In this document: positions 7,366 through 16,940 of the stretch, in pieces
How the letters are laid out: each line of letters opens with the position of its first letter
Position numbering within the stretch: position 1 is the first letter of the stretch
Assembly: GCF_008040165.1 (NCBI RefSeq)
Contig: NZ_VRUR01000001.1
Location: 1,631,349 to 1,695,348, forward strand
Length of the DNA stretch: 64,000 nucleotides
DNA from: Flagellimonas hymeniacidonis
Lineage (GTDB): Bacteria > Bacteroidota > Bacteroidia > Flavobacteriales > Flavobacteriaceae
Direction: 5' to 3'
Notes under the pieces: model-generated
Seen by the model: the letters and a program-made list of their open reading frames with translations, nothing else
Database searches by the model: none
Told to the model about the DNA's origin: nothing
Made by a program: the position numbers and the translations under genes

Positions 7366-10300
7366 TTACTCGTTAAGCTTATAGATTTTTGGCTTTTCAT
7401 TATTGATGCCCACAAAAAGGAATTCTTGACCCTTTTTGTCCTTAAAAGGAAGAAGGTGTTTTATTTCACCTTTTACATAAAAACCAGATTCGTCATATGG
7501 CAGCCACTCAAAATCACCATCATCTTTTGATAGTAAGACACTGCCATAACTTGCATCCAATCGACTGTACTGCGGTTTAAAATCGTAATTATTTCCGCCA
7601 AGTATAATGTCTAACCTGCCATCGCCATTTACATCGGTGCAGTTAACGCTGCAGACACATGAAAACTGCGTTTCATTTGGGAGCGATTTTACTTCAAAAT
7701 TCCCATTTCCATCGTTGATTGCAATGACACTTACGGTGGTATTGACCTCTTTTATAATTGATGCTTGTAGAATATTAGAATCCAAAAGCTCTTCAATACT
7801 CTTTGTGGCATAATCTGAAAATTTAAGATTCTGCTTTTTAAGAGAAACTAGTTGGTTGGTAAGTTCCCTTTTTAATGAGACTGGAACATCCCGATTGTCA
7901 ACATTTCTTGTAACGATTTGCTCTATGGTGCCATTATCATCAAAATCGTTGATAAACATTTTTGCCGGGGCATCTTCAGTTGCTTTATAAACCGAATTGT
8001 TTCCTTGGTTCCCCAATACTAAATCTATATCCCCATCATTGTCCAAATCTTTTGCATAAACCGTGTTCCACCAACCGTTTAGACTATCTAAAGAACTGTT
8101 TTTTGGACTTAATCTCCTACCATTGTTTTTTAAAATTTTTGGAGCTCCCCAATCTGTGGTTATGACCAAATCCTTTTTTGCGTCTCCGTCTACATCCGCC
8201 CATTCAACGTCTGTAACCATGCCTATGTTCTTTAAATGAAAGGACTTGCTTTCTGTCACATCTGAAAAACTACCTTTCCCATCGTTTTGAAGAAACAAAT
8301 GCTCTGGATTTACTCCATAAATGCCGGGGACACTTCTACTCCCGATAAATAAATCAGTATCTCCATCTGCATCAAAGTCATAAGGGGCAATTACTGATAC
8401 ATTTGTGCCCAAACTTTTTAGAGCGCTAGGACTTTTTGAAAAGTTGCCGCTCCCATCATTGAGATAAATACGATTTGTATAGTTTTTAGCATCACTCGGG
8501 ATATTGCCACCCGAGCCGACTATTAAATCCATATCCCCATCTCCTTCTACATCAATAAATGCAGATGCAGTATCCTCAAATTGTCTATCGGCTCTAAACG
8601 CATCTTGCGTATACCCAGCTTGAATAAGACCATTACCCTTGTGAAAATAAATTTGGGCAACTCCACCTTTTGCTCCTCCTACAAATACGTCTTCATTACC
8701 ATCATTATTGACATCTGCAATGGCAATTGTTGGGCCTTCTTGTGATAGCATTTTTGAAATCAATCCTTCATAATCAAAATCCACATGTTTGTCTTCTTTA
8801 TGTGGAATAACTGTAGTTTGAATTTCTTTCAGAAAAGGTTGTCCGGAATTTTTTTGACTTTGGAATATTTGTGTTGCATTGCCCTGCTCTAGGCTTATGG
8901 TGGTATTAACATTTACATTTTCTAATATTTGGGTTTTGTCGTTTGGCCAAATAACCCTCAGCGAATCAATTTTGGTCCTTTTGCCTAGGCCAATAGTGAG
9001 TCCGTAGTCTACAGATGATTGAAATCCTCTTGAAGGAACAAGTTCATGGCGAAGTATTTTGTCATCTGAAAACAATTCAACCACACTTCCTACGGCAAAA
9101 GTATTGGGTGCTTCGCCTTTTAAATTGACTTTAAGGTAATTATTGGTATTTTTTTCTGAGTTGTTCCTATATACAAAAAGTTCTTGGTTAACATTGTTGA
9201 CTATTATGTCTAAGTCCCCATCATTGTCTAAATCCCCATAAGCAGCTCCGTTTGAAAAACTGGGTGTACTTAAACCCCATTTTTCTGATGCATTGGAAAA
9301 GGTTAAATCTCCATGATTTTCAAAAGCATAGTTGGAAATTGGAACTGAGGGCATCGCATCTATAACAGCATCTTTCTGCTCCTTATTTCCATAGACCGCG
9401 GTTTGTTGGCGAGTTACATCCTCAAAAAAGTCGATAAAATCTTGATTGGTCAAGTCATGGTATATTCCATTACAGACATATATGTCACGGTTTCCATCAT
9501 TATCCATATCAAAAAGCAGGGCACCCCAACTCCAATCGGTTCCAGAAACGCCACTATAGTTGGCAACTTCGGAAAAAGAATTGCCGACATTCAATTGCAG
9601 GGTGTTCTGCATATATTGGTAATAATAATCGTTTTGGAGTTTGCGTTGATGTGTATCGAAAGTTTCAAAAGTGGTGGTGTTTTTTAATCTTTCATCTCCT
9701 TCAGGTAGCATGTCTGTAACAAAAACATCCGATTTTCCGTCATTGTTAATGTCCGCCATATCAGCTCCCATGGAGAAGAGACTAAGATGATTGGCCCAAT
9801 CTTTAATACTTTCTGTAAACGTTCCATCTTGGTTGTTGATGTACAAATAATCATGCTCAAAAAAGTCGTTGGATACGTAAATATCAGGGTAAAGGTCATT
9901 GTTTATGTCGCCAACCGTAACACCCAGCCCAAAACCTACAAGACTTCCATAAATATTGGCTTCACTGCTTACATCTTCAAAAATGCCATTATTGTTTCTG
10001 AGAAGTTTATCGCCTCCTCCTTTTATTTCTTCGATAACATTCCAGTCCTCAGCCCTTATATCTCGTTTGTTTTCATATCCTAAACTAGCAACAGGGATAA
10101 AACTATTGTTGAGCATGTAGACATCTAGATCGCCATCTTTATCATAATCAAAAAAAGCGGCATGGGTGGTAAATCCGCTATCGGCTAGATTGTATTGTTC
10201 TGCCTTTTCGGTAAAGGTTAAATCGCCATTATTAATGAAAAGTTCATTTTTTTGGTCATCACCCTTAATATTCCCAGCGTTACAAACGTAGATGTCCAAT

Positions 10301-10701
10301 AGACCATCGGCATTTATGTCAACCAAAACCACTCCAGTAGACCATGCTTTGTTCCCAGAAACGCTAGCAGACTGTGTAATATCTTCAAAGGTGAAATCAC
10401 CTTTATTAAGAAAGAGTTTGTTCTTTTTACGATTCGCCGTCAAATAAACATCTGGAAGGCCATCATTATTGATGTCCCCAATAGCCACACCACCGCCGTT
10501 ATAAAAGTTACGATATAAGAAAATATTAAAATCTTCTTCGTTTTGGATTTCATTTAAAAAGGATATGCCAGTTTGTGTACTATCCATAGCTGAAAAAAGG
10601 GATTCCTGGGCAATATGGTTTTGTTCTATTTTCTTTTTTGAACAAGAAATGGATGTTAGAATGATGAAGAATAGAAAATAGGTGAGAGATCTATTTGGCA
10701 T
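7366..10701 (-). CDS. FG-GAP/VCBS-repeat lipoprotein with ASPIC/UnbV domain (CRTAC1-like)
   Basis: This 1111-residue surface or periplasmic lipoprotein has a signal peptide ending in lipobox SISC (Cys20). An N-terminal beta-propeller carries calcium-binding repeats such as DINNDGLPD, DYDKDGDLD and DMDNDGNRD. An ASPIC/UnbV module follows at roughly residues 500-590 (GSVVELFSDD, RGFQSSVDYG, IWPNDKTQ), then a second propeller (DVEGDGDMD, DFDADGDTD, DLDNDGDID). Proteins of this kind commonly accompany SusC/SusD pairs in marine Bacteroidota, with unknown ligand. It lies downstream of susD, but a terminator at 10868-10891 separates them. It may act in surface binding of the substrate of either flanking locus. 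Confidence 0.85.
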   Translation of the reverse strand: MPNRSLTYFLFFIILTSISCSKKKIEQNHIAQESLFSAMDSTQTGISFLNEIQNEEDFNIFLYRNFYNGGGVAIGDINNDGLPDVYLTANRKKNKLFLNKGDFTFEDITQSASVSGNKAWSTGVVLVDINADGLLDIYVCNAGNIKGDDQKNELFINNGDLTFTEKAEQYNLADSGFTTHAAFFDYDKDGDLDVYMLNNSFIPVASLGYENKRDIRAEDWNVIEEIKGGGDKLLRNNNGIFEDVSSEANIYGSLVGFGLGVTVGDINNDLYPDIYVSNDFFEHDYLYINNQDGTFTESIKDWANHLSLFSMGADMADINNDGKSDVFVTDMLPEGDERLKNTTTFETFDTHQRKLQNDYYYQYMQNTLQLNVGNSFSEVANYSGVSGTDWSWGALLFDMDNDGNRDIYVCNGIYHDLTNQDFIDFFEDVTRQQTAVYGNKEQKDAVIDAMPSVPISNYAFENHGDLTFSNASEKWGLSTPSFSNGAAYGDLDNDGDLDIIVNNVNQELFVYRNNSEKNTNNYLKVNLKGEAPNTFAVGSVVELFSDDKILRHELVPSRGFQSSVDYGLTIGLGKRTKIDSLRVIWPNDKTQILENVNVNTTISLEQGNATQIFQSQKNSGQPFLKEIQTTVIPHKEDKHVDFDYEGLISKMLSQEGPTIAIADVNNDGNEDVFVGGAKGGVAQIYFHKGNGLIQAGYTQDAFRADRQFEDTASAFIDVEGDGDMDLIVGSGGNIPSDAKNYTNRIYLNDGSGNFSKSPSALKSLGTNVSVIAPYDFDADGDTDLFIGSRSVPGIYGVNPEHLFLQNDGKGSFSDVTESKSFHLKNIGMVTDVEWADVDGDAKKDLVITTDWGAPKILKNNGRRLSPKNSSLDSLNGWWNTVYAKDLDNDGDIDLVLGNQGNNSVYKATEDAPAKMFINDFDDNGTIEQIVTRNVDNRDVPVSLKRELTNQLVSLKKQNLKFSDYATKSIEELLDSNILQASIIKEVNTTVSVIAINDGNGNFEVKSLPNETQFSCVCSVNCTDVNGDGRLDIILGGNNYDFKPQYSRLDASYGSVLLSKDDGDFEWLPYDESGFYVKGEIKHLLPFKDKKGQEFLFVGINNEKPKIYKLNE

Positions 10702-10867
10702 CGGAACAAGAAATAAGTTAATTTGAAATATTGTTAGTTGTTAAGCTGAAAATTGAGCAATACTAAGCGGTAATTTAAATAAGACTTAGGAAGGGTCTAA
10801 ACTAAGGAATTATAGATGATATTCATAGGAACTGGCTAATATTAACGCAGCGATAAGTATCATAAAA

Positions 10868-10891
10868 AAGAGGGCAATTAATTGCCCTCTT
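10868..10891 (-). terminator. Rho-independent terminator after susCD
   Basis: An 11-bp perfect stem (arms 10868-10878 and 10881-10891) is followed on the minus strand by a T-run. It lies 25 bp past the susD stop and should end the susC-susD transcript. Confidence 0.75.
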
Positions 10892-10916
10892 TAAAATTAA
10901 TTATATTGATAAACTA

Positions 10917-12461
10917 CTAGTAACCTTCGTTCTGGGTTAAATTAGGGTTGGTTGCTATCGCATCTGCTGGGATAGGGTATTTACGTCTAAATTCTTCCGT
11001 AACAGTTTTAAGCTCCCAAGTTCCTGCAAAAGCACCAAACCTTACTTGATCTTGCCTTCTCCAGTTTTCAGCATTTAGCTCTCTCATTCTTATGTCCAAC
11101 ATATCATCTAGCGCAACTGAACCTAATGGAGCAGCTCCAGCTCTTGTACGTACATTGTTAACATCTACCAAAGCTGTGTTTGGGGAACCAGAACCTCCTC
11201 TTAGTGTAGCCTCTGCTCTCATAAGAACAGCATCCGTGAAACGGAAAAATACTGCGTTATTTGATGGATTTGGTCTACCATCAGCTCCACGTTGAGGATA
11301 TTTAATAAGTCTTAATCCAGTTCTTTCATTATTTACCTCTAAACTTTGAAGTAACTCATTTTCAAATACCAAGTTATTTCCTTGGCGATCCTGAATTATT
11401 GCACCACTGGCGTCTAATTGCTGTCCTCTTAGATAACCAACAGCAACTCCGTTGACATCTGGGCCTGCAAGACCAATTCTTGCATCTTCTGCTGGGTTTT
11501 CTGTTCCAAACAAACGGAAGTTTTCTGTAAGCGTAACGAACCCATTCCAACCTCCTTGGTTAGGATGTAACATATTCCACATACGGTTACCTGCGAAGGT
11601 ATCCATAATCCAGATTACCTCTGTATTGGTCACATCTAAATCCCAAATATCGAAATATCCATTAGGACCAGTACCTGGGTCTAAGCTATACCCTAAATCT
11701 TCGATGGCGTTAACATCGGAAATTACTGCATTCATATCTCCAGCACTACCTGTAAAAGCCTCACCATTCAATTGTAATTTTGCTCTTAGCATACGTGCCA
11801 TAGCCTCTCCCGCTTGAGCCAAGGTGGCTGAGTCAGAATTAGGACCATGACTTGAAAGGTTTCCACTGGAAATAGCGGTATTTAAATCATCCAAAATAAA
11901 GTCAAATGCTGCTTGCGATTCCAATACTTCAGGATTCACATCAACACCATCATTGACACCTCTAAAAGGAACTTTGCCAAACCAATCTAAAATCCAGAAC
12001 ATGTTAAAAGCTCTTAAAACTCTAGCTTGTGCGGCGATAGCCCCAGAAGCTCCTGAAGCTGGATCCAGTAATTGTGTGGCTGACAATACCTCAGCATTCC
12101 GGTTGTTCCAAGCAGTACGCACGTAATTGTGCTGGGCATCCCAAGTGTGGTTATGAAGCGTTCTCCAAATCCCATTATCACTCCAGTCAACACCACGGGT
12201 CAATACAGCAATACCATCGGCACTAACTTCCATCAGCGCATATTCGTTTGCCTGATCTCCCATGTTTTCTACACCGTTATAAAGTGTTTCTAAAGCGTTG
12301 GTGGCATTAGCTACCCCTCCAAACGCTCCTGAGTCGGATTCAACTGATACTGAATCTCCAAATTGCGGTTCCAAATCTGTACAAGACTGAGCAACAAGCA
12401 GAGCTACAACTACTCCTATGCCTTGCATAATTTGATTTTTAAAATTCTTTTTTCTCATCAT
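10917..12461 (-). CDS. susD: SusD/RagB-family nutrient-binding lipoprotein
   Basis: This outer-membrane lipoprotein of 514 residues forms the lid over the SusC channel. The signal peptide ends at AQSC (lipobox Cys27). TPR-type helical segments are followed by the C-terminal SusD signature: RFTDAVLMRAEATLRGGSG, the NNVRTRAGA block, and DIRMRELNAENWRRQDQVRFG. The gene starts with two ATGs (12461/12458) 17 bp after the susC stop, so they are co-transcribed. The ligand is unknown. The nearby GH65/GH13 genes suggest an alpha-glucan or maltosaccharide, while the other flank suggests a sulfosugar glycoside. No SusE/SusF-like gene follows, which is unusual for a starch locus. Confidence 0.9.
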   Translation of the reverse strand: MMRKKNFKNQIMQGIGVVVALLVAQSCTDLEPQFGDSVSVESDSGAFGGVANATNALETLYNGVENMGDQANEYALMEVSADGIAVLTRGVDWSDNGIWRTLHNHTWDAQHNYVRTAWNNRNAEVLSATQLLDPASGASGAIAAQARVLRAFNMFWILDWFGKVPFRGVNDGVDVNPEVLESQAAFDFILDDLNTAISSGNLSSHGPNSDSATLAQAGEAMARMLRAKLQLNGEAFTGSAGDMNAVISDVNAIEDLGYSLDPGTGPNGYFDIWDLDVTNTEVIWIMDTFAGNRMWNMLHPNQGGWNGFVTLTENFRLFGTENPAEDARIGLAGPDVNGVAVGYLRGQQLDASGAIIQDRQGNNLVFENELLQSLEVNNERTGLRLIKYPQRGADGRPNPSNNAVFFRFTDAVLMRAEATLRGGSGSPNTALVDVNNVRTRAGAAPLGSVALDDMLDIRMRELNAENWRRQDQVRFGAFAGTWELKTVTEEFRRKYPIPADAIATNPNLTQNEGY

Positions 12462-12478
12462 TAGTAATTTTTTATTAT

Positions 12479-15400
12479 TTAAAAACTTGCATTGAAGCCT
12501 ATAGAAAGTGTTGTTGGTCTAGGAAATGCTGTTAAATCAATACCAAGGGAAGGTACATTACCAATGGCCCTGTTTATAGATACTTCAGGATCTTGTCCAC
12601 TATAATCAGTTATAACAAATACATTTTGAGCATTAGCAAAAACTCTTAAGCTGCTGAAAATACTGTTCTCTGATAAGTCGAAATTATGACCTAAAGTAAT
12701 ATTTTGTAATCTTAAGAAAGATCCGTCTTCCAAGAAACGAGAAGAAACTTCTGCAGGGTTAAATGGATTTTCCACTCCAATGAATGGAAGTACATCCGCA
12801 GTCACGTTTCTACCTTGAGAAAGGTTACCAATGGTAAAGAAGGCATTTCTGTTGTTACTATAAATAGATTGACCAAACTGACCATTAAAGAAAAGACTTA
12901 AGTCCCAATTCTTTAATCTGAAATTCTGTGTTATACCCATTGTCACATCTGGAAGTGCACTTTCGCCAATGAATACTTGAGATCCATTATTTGCAAAGAT
13001 GTTTCCTCCTTGGTCATCTAATCCTTGCCACTCTCTTACGAAGAAGCTGAATAAAGGCTGATCGTTAGCGATACGCTGAGCAAATGCACCCGTTAGACCA
13101 GGACCATTGATTTGTCCAGTGTCCAATGCTGGGCCATCATAGTTTTCTAGATTGTTGTCATTGTAACCAATGTTGAAATTGAAGTCCCAAGAGAAATCTT
13201 CTGTTTCAACAGGAGCAACATTTAAGTTAAGTTCAACACCCTTATTTACAATATCACCATCTATATTTTGAAAGAAAAATGGTTGTACTGCTGGTTGAGC
13301 ACTCTGAATCTGAAGTATGAAATCTGAAGTAGTTCTATTATAAAACTCGAGAGACCCACTGATTTTGTTATCTAAGAATCCAAAATCAATACCAATGTTA
13401 GTCTGTGCGTTTTCTTCCCATTTCAAATCTGGATTGTTAAATGCTACAGGTCCTTGGCCTGCAGGAGTAAACGTACCTCCATTATCAATACCTCCCGCGT
13501 CATTTCTACCGGTATTGTTTCCATTATCCTCACCAAAACGAGAACGTGCGCTAAATTGATTAGATCCTAAACCTTCTTGGTTACCTGTAACACCATACGC
13601 TACTCTTAACTTAAAAGTATCAAAGAATTCTGGAAACCAGTCCTCTTCAGAAAGTGCCCAAGAAGCACCAACTGCACCAAATGTTCCATACCTGTTGTTG
13701 TCACCAAAACGAGAGGAACCATCAATTCTTACTGTACCTGAGAAGTTAAATTTCCCTTTTAAAGAATAATTAGATCTAAAAAAGAAAGATTGCAGTTCAT
13801 CTCGCGAAAGCGCTGAATTGGCAGCAAAAACAGATGCCGATGCAATATTATTGACCATTTGGAATAGGTCATTGGTTCTAAAGCCTGTGGCAGCCAAAAA
13901 GATGTTCTCGTTGACAAATTCTTGGTAAGAATGTCCAAGAGTCAGGTCTAATCTATTATCATTTTCACCCCAACCTTTATTCCAATTGAAGTAAGATTCC
14001 CAGGTTGTATTGGTCAAATCAAATTCATTTAATGTAGCTCTACCTAGACCTAAGGTTGGAGAGGAATTAAACAAAGAAGATATAGCAGAGTTTGCAGATG
14101 ATGTAGATTTATCCAACCCTATTTGAGTCTTAAACCTTAAATTATCTGTAAACCTATATTGTACACCTAAATTAATTAATGCTCTTAGGGTACTTGAAAT
14201 ATTTCTGGAAAGACCTAACACAGCAAGTGGGTTTCTTGTCTCGAAAGTAGGTTGATTAAAAGAACCATCAGGATTAAATGCAGGTCTTGTTGGATTAAAA
14301 GCCCAAACAGTAGATAACAAATCTCCACGTGCGTTTGGATCATCCGAAATGGGTGGTCTTTGCGCTTCAATATTTGAGATGGTTGCCTGAGTTTCTATCT
14401 GCAGTTTATCATCAAAAAATCTTTGCGTTGCATTGAATCGAGCTGTTAACCTATCAAAGGTACTATCCTCCACTTCACCCTCTTGATCTTGATAACCAAA
14501 AGAAAGTCTAAAGTTTCCATTTTCATTACCGGCGCCATAAGAAAGGTTATAGTTTTGAGTAAAAGAAGATCTGTAGATTTCATCTTGCCAATCGTTTCTG
14601 GCCCCAAAATCTTGACCTGTAGCACCCAAATCGGATTGTGCCTGAAGGAATTGGTCTGCTGAAAGTAAATCAACTTGATTTGGAATCCAACCAACCGAGT
14701 AAGTAGATGAAAATTCTAATACTCCTTTTTGGGAACGTCCACTTTTTGTAGTGATCAAAACAACCCCATTTGCCCCACGAGAACCATAGATTGCAGTTGC
14801 AGAAGCATCTTTTAATATGTCAATACTTGCAATATCATTAGGATTCAAGAAGCTCAAAGGATCTAATGAAGCAGCTGAACCGATATCGGTATTACCTCCA
14901 CCTGTACCAGCTGAGGTCGATGCCCCGCTTAAAGGAATACCATCCACTACGTATAATGGATTGTTATTGGCGCGAACAGAAGCTGTACCACGAATCCTTA
15001 CATTAACAGCTGCACCAGGCTCACCAGAGGTAGCTGAAATCTGAACCCCTGCAGTTTTACCTTGAATCAGCTGTTGTGGGTTTACAATAACCCCTTTGTT
15101 AAATTCTTCGGCTTTTACACTTTCAACTGCACCAACAGATGTTCTTCTTGTCTGTGTACCATAACCTACAACAACAACTTCATCTAGTTCATTAGCATCT
15201 TCTTGCAACACAACATTAATAGTTGTTTGCCCGTTTACTGCAATCTCTTGCGAAGAGAAACCAATATAACTAAAAACGATTACCGCATCTGCGGCTACAT
15301 CATTTATAGTATAGTTACCATCAAAATCAGTCTGTGTACCATTGGTTGTTCCTTTAACAACAACACTAGCCCCTGGCAAAGGGCCATTTGCATCTGAAAC

Positions 15401-15487
15401 GGTACCAGATACTGTCTGAGCTTGCGCTATACCAAGGCACAAAAATGCACCTAATAGCAAAAAGCTTTTTAGTAGCGTAATCTTCAT
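12479..15487 (-). CDS. susC: SusC/RagA-family TonB-dependent outer-membrane transporter
   Basis: This 1002-residue protein has a signal peptide ending AQAQ, then a carboxypeptidase-regulatory-like domain (VSGTVSDANGPLPGASVVVK, residues about 25-100). LDEVVVVGYGTQTRRTSVGA begins the SusC plug, with NPLYVVDGIPLSG and SIDILKDASATAIYGSRGA. The remainder is a 22-strand barrel ending in TLSIGFNASF with terminal Phe. It imports oligosaccharides with SusD. A LacI-type operator lies 95 bp upstream, and the divergent lacI gene begins beyond it, so control by that regulator is likely. Confidence 0.92.
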   Translation of the reverse strand: MKITLLKSFLLLGAFLCLGIAQAQTVSGTVSDANGPLPGASVVVKGTTNGTQTDFDGNYTINDVAADAVIVFSYIGFSSQEIAVNGQTTINVVLQEDANELDEVVVVGYGTQTRRTSVGAVESVKAEEFNKGVIVNPQQLIQGKTAGVQISATSGEPGAAVNVRIRGTASVRANNNPLYVVDGIPLSGASTSAGTGGGNTDIGSAASLDPLSFLNPNDIASIDILKDASATAIYGSRGANGVVLITTKSGRSQKGVLEFSSTYSVGWIPNQVDLLSADQFLQAQSDLGATGQDFGARNDWQDEIYRSSFTQNYNLSYGAGNENGNFRLSFGYQDQEGEVEDSTFDRLTARFNATQRFFDDKLQIETQATISNIEAQRPPISDDPNARGDLLSTVWAFNPTRPAFNPDGSFNQPTFETRNPLAVLGLSRNISSTLRALINLGVQYRFTDNLRFKTQIGLDKSTSSANSAISSLFNSSPTLGLGRATLNEFDLTNTTWESYFNWNKGWGENDNRLDLTLGHSYQEFVNENIFLAATGFRTNDLFQMVNNIASASVFAANSALSRDELQSFFFRSNYSLKGKFNFSGTVRIDGSSRFGDNNRYGTFGAVGASWALSEEDWFPEFFDTFKLRVAYGVTGNQEGLGSNQFSARSRFGEDNGNNTGRNDAGGIDNGGTFTPAGQGPVAFNNPDLKWEENAQTNIGIDFGFLDNKISGSLEFYNRTTSDFILQIQSAQPAVQPFFFQNIDGDIVNKGVELNLNVAPVETEDFSWDFNFNIGYNDNNLENYDGPALDTGQINGPGLTGAFAQRIANDQPLFSFFVREWQGLDDQGGNIFANNGSQVFIGESALPDVTMGITQNFRLKNWDLSLFFNGQFGQSIYSNNRNAFFTIGNLSQGRNVTADVLPFIGVENPFNPAEVSSRFLEDGSFLRLQNITLGHNFDLSENSIFSSLRVFANAQNVFVITDYSGQDPEVSINRAIGNVPSLGIDLTAFPRPTTLSIGFNASF

Positions 15488-15581
15488 AAATAATTAATTT
15501 TAAGTTTAGTTAATTTTAATTCAAGTGTTAAACATATATAAAAAAAGTGTTAATCGAAATTTAAGCGTTATCCAATATAGA

Positions 15582-15597
15582 ACGAAAACGGTTTCGT
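15582..15597. promoter_or_regulatory. Putative LacI operator in the susC/lacI intergenic region
   Basis: ACGAAAACGGTTTCGT is a 16-bp inverted repeat with one mismatched pair and a central CpG. It differs from the two operators of the sulfonate locus, so it more likely belongs to the second LacI protein. It is the only clear signal in the roughly 370-bp A+T-rich gap between susC and lacI. A small imperfect hairpin at about 15792-15810 before the lacI gene may be incidental. Confidence 0.6.
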
Positions 15598-15861
15598 GTT
15601 AATAACTTTGAAATTGTGAAAGGTTGACAAAACTAAAAGAGTTAATTTATTCAAATCACAATATTATTGCATATAATCAAGGAAATTCACAATAATGGAA
15701 CGAATATACTATTTTTATTTTTTAGGTTATGTTAACACCTTAATAAGAGTTTTTTGTAATTTTTAATGATGTTTTTGTTAAAAAGAATCATTTGGGTAGC
15801 TTGCTCCCAATAATTGAGTAATTTCCAAAGTCAAACACACCGATTTAAATCTTCCATTTTT

Positions 15862-16881
15862 TTGAAAGCCAAGATTACCTTAAAAGACATTGCACGGGAA
15901 CTTGAAGTTTCCATTTCCACTGTTTCAAAAGCACTAAAGAATAGTGAGGAAATAAGTAGAGATACAAAGGAGAAGATTCAAGCTTTTGCCAAACTTTACA
16001 ATTACAAGCCAAACAACATCGCCATCAGTTTAAAGAATAAGAGAACAAAAAACATTGGCGTTGTTATCCCTGCTATTGTGCACCATTTTTTTACTACTGT
16101 GATCAGGGGAATAGAAAAATATGCAAATGCCAAGGGTTATAATGTTATCGTATGTCTTTCCGAGGAGTCTTTTGATAAAGAAGTAATCAATATGGAAATG
16201 CTTGCCAATGGGAGTATTGATGGATTTATCATGTCATTATCTTCTGAAACACAACAAAAAGAGGACTACAATCATTTAAAGGAAGTAACAGAACAAGGGA
16301 TACCCGTGGTGCTATTTGACCGTATTACCAATGAGATTGACTGTGACAAAGTCGTAATTGATGATCAATTGGGAGCATATATGGCCACAAAAAAACTGAT
16401 TGAGCAAGGGAGAAAAAAAATAGCACTTATTACTACTGATGATTACCTCAGTGTTAGCAAAGCAAGGACCGAGGGGTATAGGAAAGCGCTTTTAGAAAGC
16501 GAACTGGAGATTAATGAAGCAAGAATACTCAAACTCTCCACTATGGAAGTGGATGAGAAGAGCATTCGAAATTTCTTTAATACCCAGGAGGTGGATGCTG
16601 TGCTTTGTGTGAATGAAATTTTTACTGTTTTTAGTATGCGCTTGGTGCAAGAAAAGGGACTCAGTATTCCAAAAGACATATCATTTATTGGTTTTACCGA
16701 TGGGTTGCTATCCAAATATGCCAATCCAAGTTTAACCGTTGTTGCCCAGCATGGAGAAAAAATGGGAGAGATTTCTGCCCAAATGTTGATTGATAAAGTA
16801 GAGAGTGATGATGGGGAAGAAAGGTTCCAAACCAAAATTTTGGAGCCAACCCTAGTGATTAGGGACTCGACATTTAATTAA
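15862..16881 (+). CDS. LacI-family regulator of the susCD/GH65/GH13 locus
   Basis: This regulator has about 339 residues when started at the TTG at 15862, giving the canonical MKAKITLKDIARELEVSIS start. The frame also extends to a TTG at 15814, which would add 16 atypical residues. The HTH is followed by the hinge NNIAISLKNKRTK and an effector domain (IGVVIPAIVHHFFTTVIRG; IGFTDGLLSKY). It resembles regulators that precede flavobacterial maltose operons. It is divergent from susC and 59 bp ahead of the GH65 gene, so it probably senses a sugar derived from alpha-glucans and controls both directions. Non-ATG initiation is the odd point. Confidence 0.8.
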   Translation: MKAKITLKDIARELEVSISTVSKALKNSEEISRDTKEKIQAFAKLYNYKPNNIAISLKNKRTKNIGVVIPAIVHHFFTTVIRGIEKYANAKGYNVIVCLSEESFDKEVINMEMLANGSIDGFIMSLSSETQQKEDYNHLKEVTEQGIPVVLFDRITNEIDCDKVVIDDQLGAYMATKKLIEQGRKKIALITTDDYLSVSKARTEGYRKALLESELEINEARILKLSTMEVDEKSIRNFFNTQEVDAVLCVNEIFTVFSMRLVQEKGLSIPKDISFIGFTDGLLSKYANPSLTVVAQHGEKMGEISAQMLIDKVESDDGEERFQTKILEPTLVIRDSTFN

Positions 16882-16940
16882 CTTTATCATACCTTATTAA
16901 TCTAAGGTATTCAATTTTACATCAAACTTTAGCGATATAA

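Noticed and set aside
10845..10875. CGATAAGT followed by ATCATAAAAA, similar to the right flank of unit 3
   Set aside because: Only a short match beside a terminator. No paired end or inner ends were found, so chance is likely.
15790..15811. Small imperfect hairpin (TTGGG/CCCAA) before the second lacI gene
   Set aside because: Short stem with a bulge, no T-run, and no clear link to the start. Not enough to call a regulatory element.
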